Assembly (NCBI RefSeq): GCF_916618755.1 | Contig: NZ_CAKAKB010000001.1 | Location: 682,001-746,000, forward strand | Direction: 5' to 3' | Length of the DNA: 64,000 nucleotides | DNA from: Actinotalea sp. Marseille-Q4924 | Lineage (GTDB): Bacteria; Actinomycetota; Actinomycetes; Actinomycetales; Cellulomonadaceae | Shown: one piece after another, positions 52,171 through 60,914 of the stretch | How positions within the stretch are numbered: position 1 is the stretch's first letter | Layout of the letters: every line of letters starts with the position of its first letter | The notes under the pieces: model-generated | Seen by the model: the letters and a program-made list of their open reading frames with translations, nothing else | Databases searched by the model: none | Told to the model about the DNA's origin: nothing | Position numbers and translations under genes: made by a program

Positions 52171-53348
52171 GACCCACCACCACCCAAGCCGCGGGGAGGC
52201 GCAGAAGCGGGACGCGCGGCCCCGGCCGTCGTCGCGGCCGGTGGCGCGGACGGCCGGACGGGGCCGGGGGTCGCGCCCCCACCGGCGGCCTTGCCAGCGC
52301 TCGCGGCCTTGCCCGCCGCCCCCGCTGCTCCGACGTGCCCGAGCAGCATCGTGGTCGCCGCGTGCTGGGCCAGGCCCCGTGTCTGCGCGCCGGCGCTGCG
52401 TGCGCCGCGGGTGATCGGCCCGGCTGCGACCGCGGAGTTCATGACCGCTGCGGCTTCCATGCCCGACCAGTGGACGAACCGCCACGTGAGCCACGGCGCG
52501 AACACGGCGATCGAGAGGAGCAGGAGGCCGACGAGCAGGTCGGACAGTCCGGCTATGCCGGGTGGTTCCGAGGCGTTCGAGGTGGAAGTGCTCGGGCCGA
52601 CGCCGGAGAACGCCGACGCGCCGAGGACGAACACGACGACGATCACGAGCTTGCTGAACACGAGCGCGGCGACGATCTCGAGCCAGCGCCGGGTCCACAC
52701 CCGCGTCTGGTCCCACGCCGAGCCGGCGAACGCGATCGGCGCCAGGACCGCAAGGAGGATCAGCGCAGCTTTGCGGAACAGCAGTACGCCCCACAGCAGC
52801 AGGAAGCCGATCATCATCGCCAGCCCGAACAGGATCGCCAGTCCGGGAGAGGTCGTGAGCACGGGGGCAGCGAAGTCGAAGAACCGCCCGGCCGAGGCCG
52901 CGACGCTGGTGCCGGCCGACGCCGCCACGTACTCACAAAGCTCGTCGACCGCGGTCAGCGCCACCTGAGTCACGCCCAGGGCCAACGCAGCACCGAGGAT
53001 CGCCTTGCCCACGCCGACGACGGCGCGCGCGAGGCCGCCTGGCTCGCGTCGGAGCACCGAGGTGATCACTTGCAGAACGAAGAACGCCACCAGCACGGGA
53101 AGGGTGATCGTGGCGATCACTGCGACGTTGTCGCGTAGCCACGACACCGACAGGTCGATCGGCGTCAGTGCGTCCAGCGCCGTGAGAGCGCCCGTGCCGA
53201 TCTGCGCGGCAGCGTCGATGAACGCCGCACCCAAGCCGCCCAGCACGTAGTCCGAGGCGCCGGCGGCCGCCGAGCCGGCGGCGTTGCTCGCCAGATCGCA
53301 CAGGAACGTGATCGGACCGACGCAGGGGTCCAGGGCCAGGACCGGCAT
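52167..53348 (-). CDS. VirB6/TrbL-like polytopic channel protein
   Basis: A 393-residue membrane protein with about seven hydrophobic segments between residues 70 and 310 (for example VIATITLPVLVAFFVLQVI and LAILFGLAMMIGFLLLWGV). The C-terminal tail is about 75 residues long, cytoplasmic-type, low-complexity and rich in Ala, Pro and Gly. This layout is that of actinobacterial VirB6/TrbL-type conjugation proteins. It starts 2 nt after the pilin-like gene stop and is coupled downstream by GTGA. Confidence 0.8.
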   Translation of the reverse strand: MPVLALDPCVGPITFLCDLASNAAGSAAAGASDYVLGGLGAAFIDAAAQIGTGALTALDALTPIDLSVSWLRDNVAVIATITLPVLVAFFVLQVITSVLRREPGGLARAVVGVGKAILGAALALGVTQVALTAVDELCEYVAASAGTSVAASAGRFFDFAAPVLTTSPGLAILFGLAMMIGFLLLWGVLLFRKAALILLAVLAPIAFAGSAWDQTRVWTRRWLEIVAALVFSKLVIVVVFVLGASAFSGVGPSTSTSNASEPPGIAGLSDLLVGLLLLSIAVFAPWLTWRFVHWSGMEAAAVMNSAVAAGPITRGARSAGAQTRGLAQHAATTMLLGHVGAAGAAGKAASAGKAAGGGATPGPVRPSAPPAATTAGAARPASAPPRGLGGGGS

Positions 53349-53349
53349 C

Positions 53350-53676
53350 TCAGATCGCCGAACCCAGACCGGAGAAGAACGTCACGATCGCGTTCGCCCC
53401 GCCGATCAGGAGCGCACCCCCGGCCGCGACCAGGACCCCCGTCTTGCCGCTCGAGGCGTAGGAGTAGTTGCCCTGCTGGTGCGCCACTGCCCAGATGATC
53501 ACCGAGATCACCAGTCCAGCCACGCAGGCAACGAGTCCCCACGTCAGCAGCGCACCGACGATGCTGCGGACCACCGGCAGGCCGGGGAGCCCGTCCTCGT
53601 TCGGAGTGATCCCCGGATCCGCCATCGGCGCGATTCGCGCCGCCACCATGGATGCCCACATGCGCCGTACCCCCAA
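53350..53676 (-). CDS. DUF6112/VirB2-like small membrane protein
   Basis: A 108-residue protein with two hydrophobic segments (about 41-64 and 80-102). The first is followed by HQQGNYSYASSGKTGVLV, a pattern typical of DUF6112 proteins that open actinobacterial type IV secretion operons and have the size and topology of VirB2/TcpD pilins. An internal ATG at 53625 (MADPGITPNEDG) is a plausible shorter start. First gene of the operon running to 44291. Confidence 0.75.
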   Translation of the reverse strand: MGVRRMWASMVAARIAPMADPGITPNEDGLPGLPVVRSIVGALLTWGLVACVAGLVISVIIWAVAHQQGNYSYASSGKTGVLVAAGGALLIGGANAIVTFFSGLGSAI

Positions 53677-53775
53677 CCCGCTCGGCCGGGCACCCGCCCC
53701 AAGCGGCGGGGTGCCTCACCAATAGGTAGGCGCAGCCGGATGCAACCTGTCGGCACGACGTCCGGCTGGTTGCGG

Positions 53776-53792
53776 CGGGCCTGTAGGGCCCG
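53776..53792 (-). terminator. weak hairpin between hsdR and the secretion operon
   Basis: CGGGCC (53776-53781) and GGCCCG (53787-53792) form a 6-bp stem with a 5-nt loop about 100 nt downstream of the hsdR stop. It may end the restriction-modification transcript. Confidence 0.35.
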
Positions 53793-53891
53793 GGACACAG
53801 GACACTGGTTGCGCGAAGCGGCCGCGGCGGTCGAACGGTCCGGCCACGAGGCAGCCGAGAGGGTTCAGGCCGGCGAGTCGCTTCTAGCGGG

Positions 53892-56800
53892 TCACATTGT
53901 GTCTGCTTCGGCGATCTGTTCGGCCTGCTGGATGATCAGCTCGGTTGCCAGCGGCTCCTTGTCCGGTGGGTACCCGTGCTTGAGCAGGAGCCGCTTGATC
54001 CGGGTCCGCAACTTCGCGCGCACGGTCTCCTTGACCTGCCAGTCGGTCTTGGCGTCGTTGCGGACGATCGCGGTGAGTTCGTGCGCGATGAGCAGCATGA
54101 CCTCGTCCTTCATCGCCTCGCGCGCGGACTCGTTGCTGCTCAGCGCGTCGTAGAACGCGAGCTCGTTCTCGGTCAGGCCGGTGTCTTCGCCGCGCTTGCG
54201 CTGCTCGCGTATCGCCTTCGCGATCTCGACGATCTCGGCAATGACCTGAGCGGCGTCGATCGTGCGGTTCTGGTAGCGGCTGAGCGCGTCCGACAGCATC
54301 TCGGAGAACTTGCGCCCGGCCACCACGTTGCGCCTGCCGACGACCTTGACCTCCTTGGAGATCAGGCGGCGCACTGCCTCGAGCTGCAGTGCCTTGTTTT
54401 CTGACGCGGCGAACTTTGCGCTGAACTCGTCGTCGATCACGGAGATGTCAGGCTTGTCGAGCCCGGCCTCGGCGAAGATGTCGATGACCCCGGACCCGGA
54501 CACGTGCTCGCTGATGATCTGCCGCACGGCTGTGTCTAGGAGCGCCTCGCCGTCTGGGGAGCGATCAACGCTCTCGATCTTGGCGATGGACTGGCGTACG
54601 GCGTCGAAGAAGGCCACGTCGTCGCGGATCGCGGTCGCTTCGTCTGAGGTCGGCACGAGCGAGAAAAGCCGCTTCAGACGGCCGGTGTGCGCCATGAACC
54701 GCTTCTTGAGAGACGTGCCGTCCGGGGTCTCGGCTCCGAACTCCCCGGTCTGGACGTCATCACCGGTCTCCTCGACCCCGCGCTCCGACTCAAGCAGGTG
54801 GTCCACGGCCGCGGTGACCGCGTAAACGAACGCTTTGGCGCTCCCGGAGCCGAGGATGGTGACCCAGTCGATGGAGTGGAGCAGGTCGGAGACGACGGCG
54901 TGTTCGGTGAGCATCTCGGGGATCGCGGCCGATCGCACGTCCTCTCCGATGGCGCGGTCCTGCTTGTCGCGGTCGGTGTAGGTGGCCAGGGCGTCCTTGA
55001 GGTTCTCGGCGATCCCGATGTAGTCGACGATCAGCCCCGACGGCTTGTCCTTGAAGGTGCGGTTCACGCGGGTGATGGCCTGCATGAGCCCGGCCGAGCG
55101 CATCGGCTTGTCCACGTACATGGTGTGCATCGGTGGGGAGTCGAACCCGGTCAGCCACATGTCGCGCACGAGCACCAGCTCCAGCGGGTCGTTCGCGTCC
55201 GACGCACGCGCCTTCATCGCGCGGCGTTCCTGCTGGTTGCGGATGTGCGGCTGGAACGATGCCGGGTCCGTCGCGTTGCCGGTGATTACGACCTTGACGA
55301 CACCAGCCTTGTCGTCGTCCGAGTGCCACTCGGGCCGTAGCGCGACGATCGCCTCGTACAGGTCGACGGCGATGCGCCGTGACATCGCCACGATCATCGC
55401 CTTGCCCGCAAGCACTTGCCGGCGTGCCTCCCAGTGCTCGACGATGTCGGCGGCGAGCTGCTTGATCCGCTTGTCCGAGCCGACGATCGCCTCGACCTTG
55501 GCCCACTTCGACTTCAGTCGCTCGGAGATGTCCTCCTCCGACCCAACGGTGGCGTCGTCGAACTCGTCGTCGATCTCCGCCTTGGCGTCCTCGGGCAGCT
55601 CGACCCGTGCCAGGCGGGGCTCGTAGTACACCTTGACCGTAACGCCGTCCTCGATGGCCTGCGTCATGTCGTAGACGTCGATGTACTCGCCGAAGATCTC
55701 CGCAGTTGAGCGATCCTTCTCGTCGATCGGTGTGCCGGTGAACCCGATGAACGAGGCCTGCGGCAGCGCGTCGCGTACGTTGCGCGCGAAGCCGTCGATG
55801 ACGTCGTAGTTGGACCGGTGCGCCTCGTCGACCATCACGACAATGTTGAGCCGCTCCGACAGAAGCGGGAACGACCGGCCGGCCTCGCGGTCCTCCCTCG
55901 TTAAACCGAACTTCTGCAGCGTGGTGAAGATGATCCCACCCGACTCTCGGCCGACCAGCAGATCCTTGAGGTGCTGGCGAGACTCTGCCTTCACCGGCGC
56001 TTCTGGCAAGGGCGAGCCCGGCTTGGATGGCGCGAACGTCTCGTCGAAGAGCTGGTCATCCAGGTCGTTGCGGTCGGTCAGCACGACGAGTGTCGGGTTC
56101 TCCATCCCGGGATGGGTCATCACCTTGCCGGCGTAGTACGCCATCTCCAGCGACTTGCCCGATCCCTGAGTGTGCCACACGACACCGATGCGCCCGTCCG
56201 TCTCGACGGACTCCAGCGTCTGGTCGACCGCCTTGTTCACCGCCCAGTACTGGTGGTACTTCGCCACCGCCTTGCGCGTCTCGACGCCCTCGCCGAACGT
56301 GGCGACGAAGTGCCGCACAAGGTCGAAGAACACCTCGGGGCGGAACATGCCCCGGGTGAGCACCTCGATCTGCGGGATGCGGTGGCCGTCGACGTTCTTC
56401 GGATCGCGGATCGTGCCGTCGATAGTCTTCCATGCCGCCCAGTGGTTCCACGGCGCCGAGAATGACCCGGCCATGGCCTGGTAGCCGTCGGAGACGACGG
56501 CGACCTGGTTCCACTTGAAGACGTCCGGGATCTGAGAGCGGTAGGTCTGCAGTTGCCGGTGCGCGCCGCTGATCTTCGCGTACGCCTTCCCGATGCGCTT
56601 GAGCTCGAAGATGGCCATCGGCAGTCCGTTCACGAACAGCAGCACGTCCGGGCGGCGCACTCTCTTCGGACCCTCGATCGAGAACTGGTTGACCGCCGCC
56701 AGGTCGTTGACACGCGGGTGCTCCCAGTCGACCAGACGAGCACGGTCGGAGCGGAGGGCGCCGTCGGCGTCGTGGTACTCGACCGGAACGCCTTGGGTCA

Positions 56801-57077
56801 GGTAACCGTACGCAGTCCAGTTCTCCGACTCCACCGCCGGCGACTCGGTGCGCGCAACTGTGCCGACGACGTCGTCGACTGCCTGGGGCGGAAGCCCAGG
56901 GTTGAGCTGCTGGACCGCCTGGCGGAGGCGGTCGACGAGGACGACCTCACGGTAGTGCGAACGCTCCGCGGCGACCTCTCCAGGCGCGATGTCCGGACCA
57001 TGGACGTAAGACCAGCCAAGCTCGCCGAGGATCGCCAGGACCCAGCGCTCAAGCTCGTCCTCCGTTAGCCCGGCCAT
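53892..57077 (-). CDS. hsdR: type I restriction enzyme R subunit
   Basis: A 1061-residue motor and nuclease subunit. The N-terminal nuclease has PDVLLFVNGLPMAIFELK (about residues 142-160), the PD-(E/D)xK signature. The SF2 translocase has Walker A VVWHTQGSGKSLEM (about 300-308), VMVDEAHRSNYDV (about 413), SFIGFTGTPI and the later VRDMWLTGFDSPPMHTMYVDKPM and ITRVNRTFKDKPSG. The C-terminal helical domain binds the methylase core. The complex cuts unmethylated DNA away from its bipartite site. ATG 57077 overlaps the hsdS stop (ATGA). All motifs appear intact. Confidence 0.93.
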   Translation of the reverse strand: MAGLTEDELERWVLAILGELGWSYVHGPDIAPGEVAAERSHYREVVLVDRLRQAVQQLNPGLPPQAVDDVVGTVARTESPAVESENWTAYGYLTQGVPVEYHDADGALRSDRARLVDWEHPRVNDLAAVNQFSIEGPKRVRRPDVLLFVNGLPMAIFELKRIGKAYAKISGAHRQLQTYRSQIPDVFKWNQVAVVSDGYQAMAGSFSAPWNHWAAWKTIDGTIRDPKNVDGHRIPQIEVLTRGMFRPEVFFDLVRHFVATFGEGVETRKAVAKYHQYWAVNKAVDQTLESVETDGRIGVVWHTQGSGKSLEMAYYAGKVMTHPGMENPTLVVLTDRNDLDDQLFDETFAPSKPGSPLPEAPVKAESRQHLKDLLVGRESGGIIFTTLQKFGLTREDREAGRSFPLLSERLNIVVMVDEAHRSNYDVIDGFARNVRDALPQASFIGFTGTPIDEKDRSTAEIFGEYIDVYDMTQAIEDGVTVKVYYEPRLARVELPEDAKAEIDDEFDDATVGSEEDISERLKSKWAKVEAIVGSDKRIKQLAADIVEHWEARRQVLAGKAMIVAMSRRIAVDLYEAIVALRPEWHSDDDKAGVVKVVITGNATDPASFQPHIRNQQERRAMKARASDANDPLELVLVRDMWLTGFDSPPMHTMYVDKPMRSAGLMQAITRVNRTFKDKPSGLIVDYIGIAENLKDALATYTDRDKQDRAIGEDVRSAAIPEMLTEHAVVSDLLHSIDWVTILGSGSAKAFVYAVTAAVDHLLESERGVEETGDDVQTGEFGAETPDGTSLKKRFMAHTGRLKRLFSLVPTSDEATAIRDDVAFFDAVRQSIAKIESVDRSPDGEALLDTAVRQIISEHVSGSGVIDIFAEAGLDKPDISVIDDEFSAKFAASENKALQLEAVRRLISKEVKVVGRRNVVAGRKFSEMLSDALSRYQNRTIDAAQVIAEIVEIAKAIREQRKRGEDTGLTENELAFYDALSSNESAREAMKDEVMLLIAHELTAIVRNDAKTDWQVKETVRAKLRTRIKRLLLKHGYPPDKEPLATELIIQQAEQIAEADTM

Positions 57078-58273
57078 CACGCCACCGCCAGATCCTCGGA
57101 GACGCGGACCTTGCCGGCCAGCAGTAGCGGAAGGAGCTCGTCGCGGGTGCGGGTGAGTTCCGTCATCTCGTCCTCTCGGCTCCACGCCTCGAGAATGAGG
57201 GTGCTGGCGCCGTCCGCGACCTGCTCAGGATCTGCGGGCAGCCGAATCGCGAAGTCAAGTACCGCTTCCTTCGGGAGCGCTGCGACGGTCGTTCCGGTGG
57301 CATAACCCATCGCACGCTCGCGAAACGTCGGGCCCTGAGTTTGTGCCCACAGAAACAGGCGCAGCCACCCGTCGCGCGTGAACCGCACAACACTCGTGTG
57401 GTGCGAATAGATTGCACCCACGAGAGAGGGTTGGACCAGCACGGCCCGTCCGAGGATCTCCCTACGCTGAGTTAGGTCCGTGTTGGCGATCAGCAGATCG
57501 TCCTCCAGGAGCAGATGCCGCTCCTTGAAGCACTCGCCGTAGTACTTCAGGCCGTCCTCGCTGGCCCACCCATTAGTCGTGAAGTTTGCGAGGTTCACCA
57601 TCGGAACCGAGCCGACCGTGCCTCGCGCTACTAGGCCCGATCCTTTGTAGGAGAGGCCCCGCGAGAGCGTCGCTACATCCGATACGACCACCGCCCCCGC
57701 GTCTCCTCCCGACAGGATTGACTGGGCGAGGAGCACAAGCCGCGCGGCCTCGGCTCGGTTCGCCTCGATGAGGTCGTCGATCGCACCAAGCACCCCAGCG
57801 ATCCGACTCTGCTCGGCCAAGCTTGGTAGCCAGATCGGCACCTTCAGCAGCCGATCGGTGGCGAGCACACCTGTTCCATGCCCAGCCGCGTGAACGAGGC
57901 CCAGGAGTTCTTGTCGGCGCCCAGCGAGCGCGTAATAGACAAACCCGGGATCTGCTCCGCTGCGCGCATTTATGGCCTTTACGTCCTGATTGAACGCAAC
58001 GTCGCGCATAGCGACGCCAACTCTGATTTCTTTGTGCAGACTCATGCCCCGGACAAGCAGCAAGGTCGATCCCGCGGGTGCGATGCGCGTCCCGTTTCCG
58101 ATCGCCGCTCGGGTCACGTTTCGGTCCGATGACGCGACTCTCGTCGAGGTCAGCGATGCGGCGCTGATCCATGGAATGTCGCCCCGCCAGTAGTCGCCGT
58201 TTGTCATGCTTGGCGTGCCGCCGGAGGTGAGCTCAACGACCTCTCCGAGCGGAACCCAGTTCACTTCACTCAT
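57077..58273 (-). CDS. hsdS: type I restriction specificity subunit S
   Basis: A 398-residue specificity subunit with two target-recognition domains (about residues 5-170 and 195-370), separated by conserved helical segments. The first begins with NWVPLGEVVELTSGGTPS and DIPWISAASL and is followed by LPSLAEQSRIAGVLGAIDDL, the usual spacer helix. The second starts around SDVATLSRGLSYKG. It sets the DNA sequence that HsdM methylates and HsdR restricts; the sequence cannot be predicted by eye. ATG 58273 overlaps the hsdM stop by 8 nt. Confidence 0.92.
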   Translation of the reverse strand: MSEVNWVPLGEVVELTSGGTPSMTNGDYWRGDIPWISAASLTSTRVASSDRNVTRAAIGNGTRIAPAGSTLLLVRGMSLHKEIRVGVAMRDVAFNQDVKAINARSGADPGFVYYALAGRRQELLGLVHAAGHGTGVLATDRLLKVPIWLPSLAEQSRIAGVLGAIDDLIEANRAEAARLVLLAQSILSGGDAGAVVVSDVATLSRGLSYKGSGLVARGTVGSVPMVNLANFTTNGWASEDGLKYYGECFKERHLLLEDDLLIANTDLTQRREILGRAVLVQPSLVGAIYSHHTSVVRFTRDGWLRLFLWAQTQGPTFRERAMGYATGTTVAALPKEAVLDFAIRLPADPEQVADGASTLILEAWSREDEMTELTRTRDELLPLLLAGKVRVSEDLAVA

Positions 58274-59873
58274 CAGCGGGCACCAGGGACTCGAGGGCGG
58301 CCGAAACCTGTCTCTGCAGTGCTTCGCGCTTCCGAAAGCCTTCTTGGATCTGCGCAGTGAGTCGAGCAATTTTCACATCGAGTGGTTCATCGTCGTCCTC
58401 GACGTCCTCACTCCCGACGTACCGGCCGGGCGTGAGTATGTAGCCGTGGTCGGCGATTTCGACCGTCGAAACCGATCGACAAAAGCCTGCCACATCCTCG
58501 TACCGCGTATCGGCGCTCGTATCGGTGCCGCGCCAGGAGTGGTACGTGTCCGCGATGCGGAGCACGTCGTCGGTGGTGAACTCCCGCAGAGTGCGCGTCG
58601 TCATCGTTCCTAGCTTGCGGGCGTCGATGAACAGAGTCTCGTCTGTCCGCACCCTGGTCGTGCGCCCATGCCGGTTGACCGACCCCTTGCTCCGCGTGAG
58701 GAACCACAGGCACACCGGGATAGCCGTGCCGTAGAACAACTGCGGCGGGAGGGCGACGATGCACTCCACTATGTCGCCGTCGACCATCGCCCTGCGGATC
58801 TCGTCCTCGCCGTTCTGCTGCGACGACACGGACCCGTTCGCAAGGACGGTACCGACGGTTCCCGTGGGCGAGGTGTGGTGCAGGAAGTGCTGCAGCCACG
58901 CGTAGTTCGCGTTCTGCGCGGGCGGGATCCCGTACTTCCAGCGCGGGTCCTGGCGGAGTCGTGCGCCTCCCCAGTCGCTGTCGTTGAACGGCGGATTGGC
59001 GATCACGAAGTCGGCGCGAAGGTCGGCGTGCGCGTCGGCGTGGAAGGAGTCGCCCCACTGGGGGCCGAGGTTCCCCTCGATGCCGCGCAGGGCGAGGTTC
59101 ATCTTCGCGAGGCGCCAGGTAGTGGGGTTGGACTCTTGACCGAACACCGAGATGTCGTTGCGTGACCCGCCGTGGGCGGCCACGAACTTGTCGGCCTGCA
59201 CGAACATGCCGCCCGACCCGCAGGCGGGATCTAAGACCCGCCCGCGGTATGGCTGGAGCATCTCGACCAGCAGCTCTACTACGGATCGGGGTGTGTAGAA
59301 CTCGCCGGCCTTCTTACCCTCCTTCGAGGCGAACTGGCCCAGGAAGTACTCGTACACCCGGCCCAGCACGTCCAGGCCTGAGTACTCGGCGGCGGCGAGG
59401 TCCTGGCGGGAGAACGTGTCAATGAGCCCCCCGAGGTCTTCGCTCCGAAGCTCAGCCTGTGTGTAGTTCTTCGGCAGCACGCCCTTGAGCGTCGGGTTCT
59501 CCCGCTCAATCGCGTCCATCGCGTCGTTGACGCGCTTGCCGATGTCGGCCTGCTTCGCGGCCTTGCGCAGGTCGTCCCAACGGTGACCCTCGGGGATCCA
59601 GAACACGCCCTCGGCGGTGTACTCGTCACGGTCCTCCAAGACCGACTTCTTCGCCTCGGGTGTCGGCATGAAGTAGTCGGATGACTCGTCGTCGACCAGC
59701 TTGGCCAGTTCGTTGTGGCGGACCATGAACGTGTCAGAGACGTACTTGAGGAAGATCAAACCGAGCACGACGTGCTTGTAGACGGCGGAGTCCATCTTCC
59801 CGCGGAGCTTGTCCGCGGCCGCCCAGAGCGTGGCTTCCAAACTCTCGGACTGGGTCTTCTTCTTCGGTGGCAC
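58266..59873 (-). CDS. hsdM: type I DNA methyltransferase subunit M
   Basis: A 535-residue N6-adenine methyltransferase. Features include an N-terminal helical domain (LWAAADKLRGKMDSAVYKH, then GLIFLKYVSDTF), KAGEFYTPRSVVELLVEML, the AdoMet motif LDPACGSGGMFVQA (about residue 214) and the catalytic motif FVIANPPFNDSDWG (about 291). The C-terminal coiled coil (LTAQIQEGFRKREALQ) binds HsdS. GTG start with GGGAG upstream. It is first of the three-gene locus M-S-R, all linked by overlaps. Confidence 0.94.
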   Translation of the reverse strand: MPPKKKTQSESLEATLWAAADKLRGKMDSAVYKHVVLGLIFLKYVSDTFMVRHNELAKLVDDESSDYFMPTPEAKKSVLEDRDEYTAEGVFWIPEGHRWDDLRKAAKQADIGKRVNDAMDAIERENPTLKGVLPKNYTQAELRSEDLGGLIDTFSRQDLAAAEYSGLDVLGRVYEYFLGQFASKEGKKAGEFYTPRSVVELLVEMLQPYRGRVLDPACGSGGMFVQADKFVAAHGGSRNDISVFGQESNPTTWRLAKMNLALRGIEGNLGPQWGDSFHADAHADLRADFVIANPPFNDSDWGGARLRQDPRWKYGIPPAQNANYAWLQHFLHHTSPTGTVGTVLANGSVSSQQNGEDEIRRAMVDGDIVECIVALPPQLFYGTAIPVCLWFLTRSKGSVNRHGRTTRVRTDETLFIDARKLGTMTTRTLREFTTDDVLRIADTYHSWRGTDTSADTRYEDVAGFCRSVSTVEIADHGYILTPGRYVGSEDVEDDDEPLDVKIARLTAQIQEGFRKREALQRQVSAALESLVPADE

Positions 59874-60132
59874 CGTTCTCCCTCATGCAGGTCGGACAGC
59901 TTGATCCTGTCAGTTGCGCCCGACCTCCGGGAGGATGCCACGCGCGAACCGGCAGCACCCGATGTGCGCTTCCAAGCCCCGACGTCGCGGATCGTTGCGG
60001 CGTGCTCGTCGCCGCGAGTGGTGTTGGGCATGAGCACTCAAGCGACTGCGGTCCTCGTGACGCCACATAGGACCGCCGCGGTCGGCCGCGAGCCGGCGTC
60101 GCTGCACCTCAAGGCGACCGAGGACTTCGACG

Positions 60133-60315
60133 ATGGGGTACTGGCTCGGCGTGGTGGAGACCCTCTCCATCCAGGAGGCGGCCGAGCTGCTCGGCGTGAC
60201 CGCGTCAGCCGTGCTGCAGCGAGTCTCCTCAGGGTCGCTCCCCGGGCGCCGTGTCGACCGCGACTGGCGCCTCCTGCGACCCGCCAGCAAGCGCCTCGTG
60301 ACGCCCAGGGATTGA
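60133..60315 (+). CDS. small helix-turn-helix (excisionase-like) protein
   Basis: A 60-residue protein, most of which is a winged-helix/MerR-like DNA-binding domain: LSIQEAAELLGVTASAVLQ, then SGSLPGRRVDRDWRLL. This is the excisionase/helix_turn_helix_17 layout. GTG codons at 60151 and 60154 would remove a few dubious N-terminal residues. It could be the excisionase of the element or a small regulator of hsd genes, which it faces across a 259-bp gap. Confidence 0.65.
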   Translation: MGYWLGVVETLSIQEAAELLGVTASAVLQRVSSGSLPGRRVDRDWRLLRPASKRLVTPRD

Positions 60316-60349
60316 CGGGCGTCGCCGTGTCAGCGGGTGGTGCGACGGT

Positions 60350-60604
60350 ATGGTCATGAACGCGCTGGACCTCATCGACATCGTCCGTCTCGTCGTGCCG
60401 CGGCGCGTCTGGGCGGCACTGAGCGCGGCCGCGGCCCTCACGCTCCTCCTGACCGCTAGCCGGAACCCGGAGCTCTTCGCGTCGATCGTGATGTGGATCG
60501 GCGAGCAGCGGACGGAGCATCTTCAGGAGCGAGTCGAGGAGATGCTGCGCGACCTAGCGAAACCTGACCTGCCGTACCGGCCACTTGGCCCACGGGCGGT
60601 CTAG
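60350..60604 (+). CDS. small single-TM hypothetical protein
   Basis: An 84-residue protein with one hydrophobic stretch (about residues 20-37, VWAALSAAAALTLLLTAS) and a charged helical C-terminal half (EQRTEHLQERVEEMLRDLA). It follows the small HTH gene by 34 nt on the same strand. Family not recognised. Confidence 0.45.
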   Translation: MVMNALDLIDIVRLVVPRRVWAALSAAAALTLLLTASRNPELFASIVMWIGEQRTEHLQERVEEMLRDLAKPDLPYRPLGPRAV

Positions 60605-60914
60605 GCAAGGCGGCGCCTCGCCGCCGTTCGTCCTGTCCTGGTCTCGGACGCCCGATGCGAGTTCCGGGGCGTGGGGCTGGACGCTCGCGACGTTCGCCGG
60701 AGGGCCTGAGGCGGAGAGTCTGGAGGCACGCGGGCGCTTCAGCGCCCCGATACATGAGATAGGGGCCGGACGCACTAGCGTCGGCCCCGATCCCGCCGGC
60801 CCACATGTCCGGCACTGCTGAAAGCGACACCTCGCGGCGCGCATCCCTAGCATCGGCAAACCGGATACTCGAGTCAAGCCCAGAGGGGCCGCGGACCAGA
60901 TCGTTACCAAAGTT
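60605..60914. other. intergenic region with one copy of a 42-bp repeat
   Basis: About 310 bp without a supported gene between the small membrane protein and the 3' end of the NYN gene. It contains one copy of the 42-bp repeat (60670-60711). Nothing else was recognised. Confidence 0.4.
60670..60711. repeat. 42-bp imperfect repeat, copy 1
   Basis: CGTGGGGCTGGACGCTCGCG and its continuation match copy 2 at 62317-62358 in 34 of 42 positions, in the same orientation. The two copies bracket the NYN-domain gene. Confidence 0.5.
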
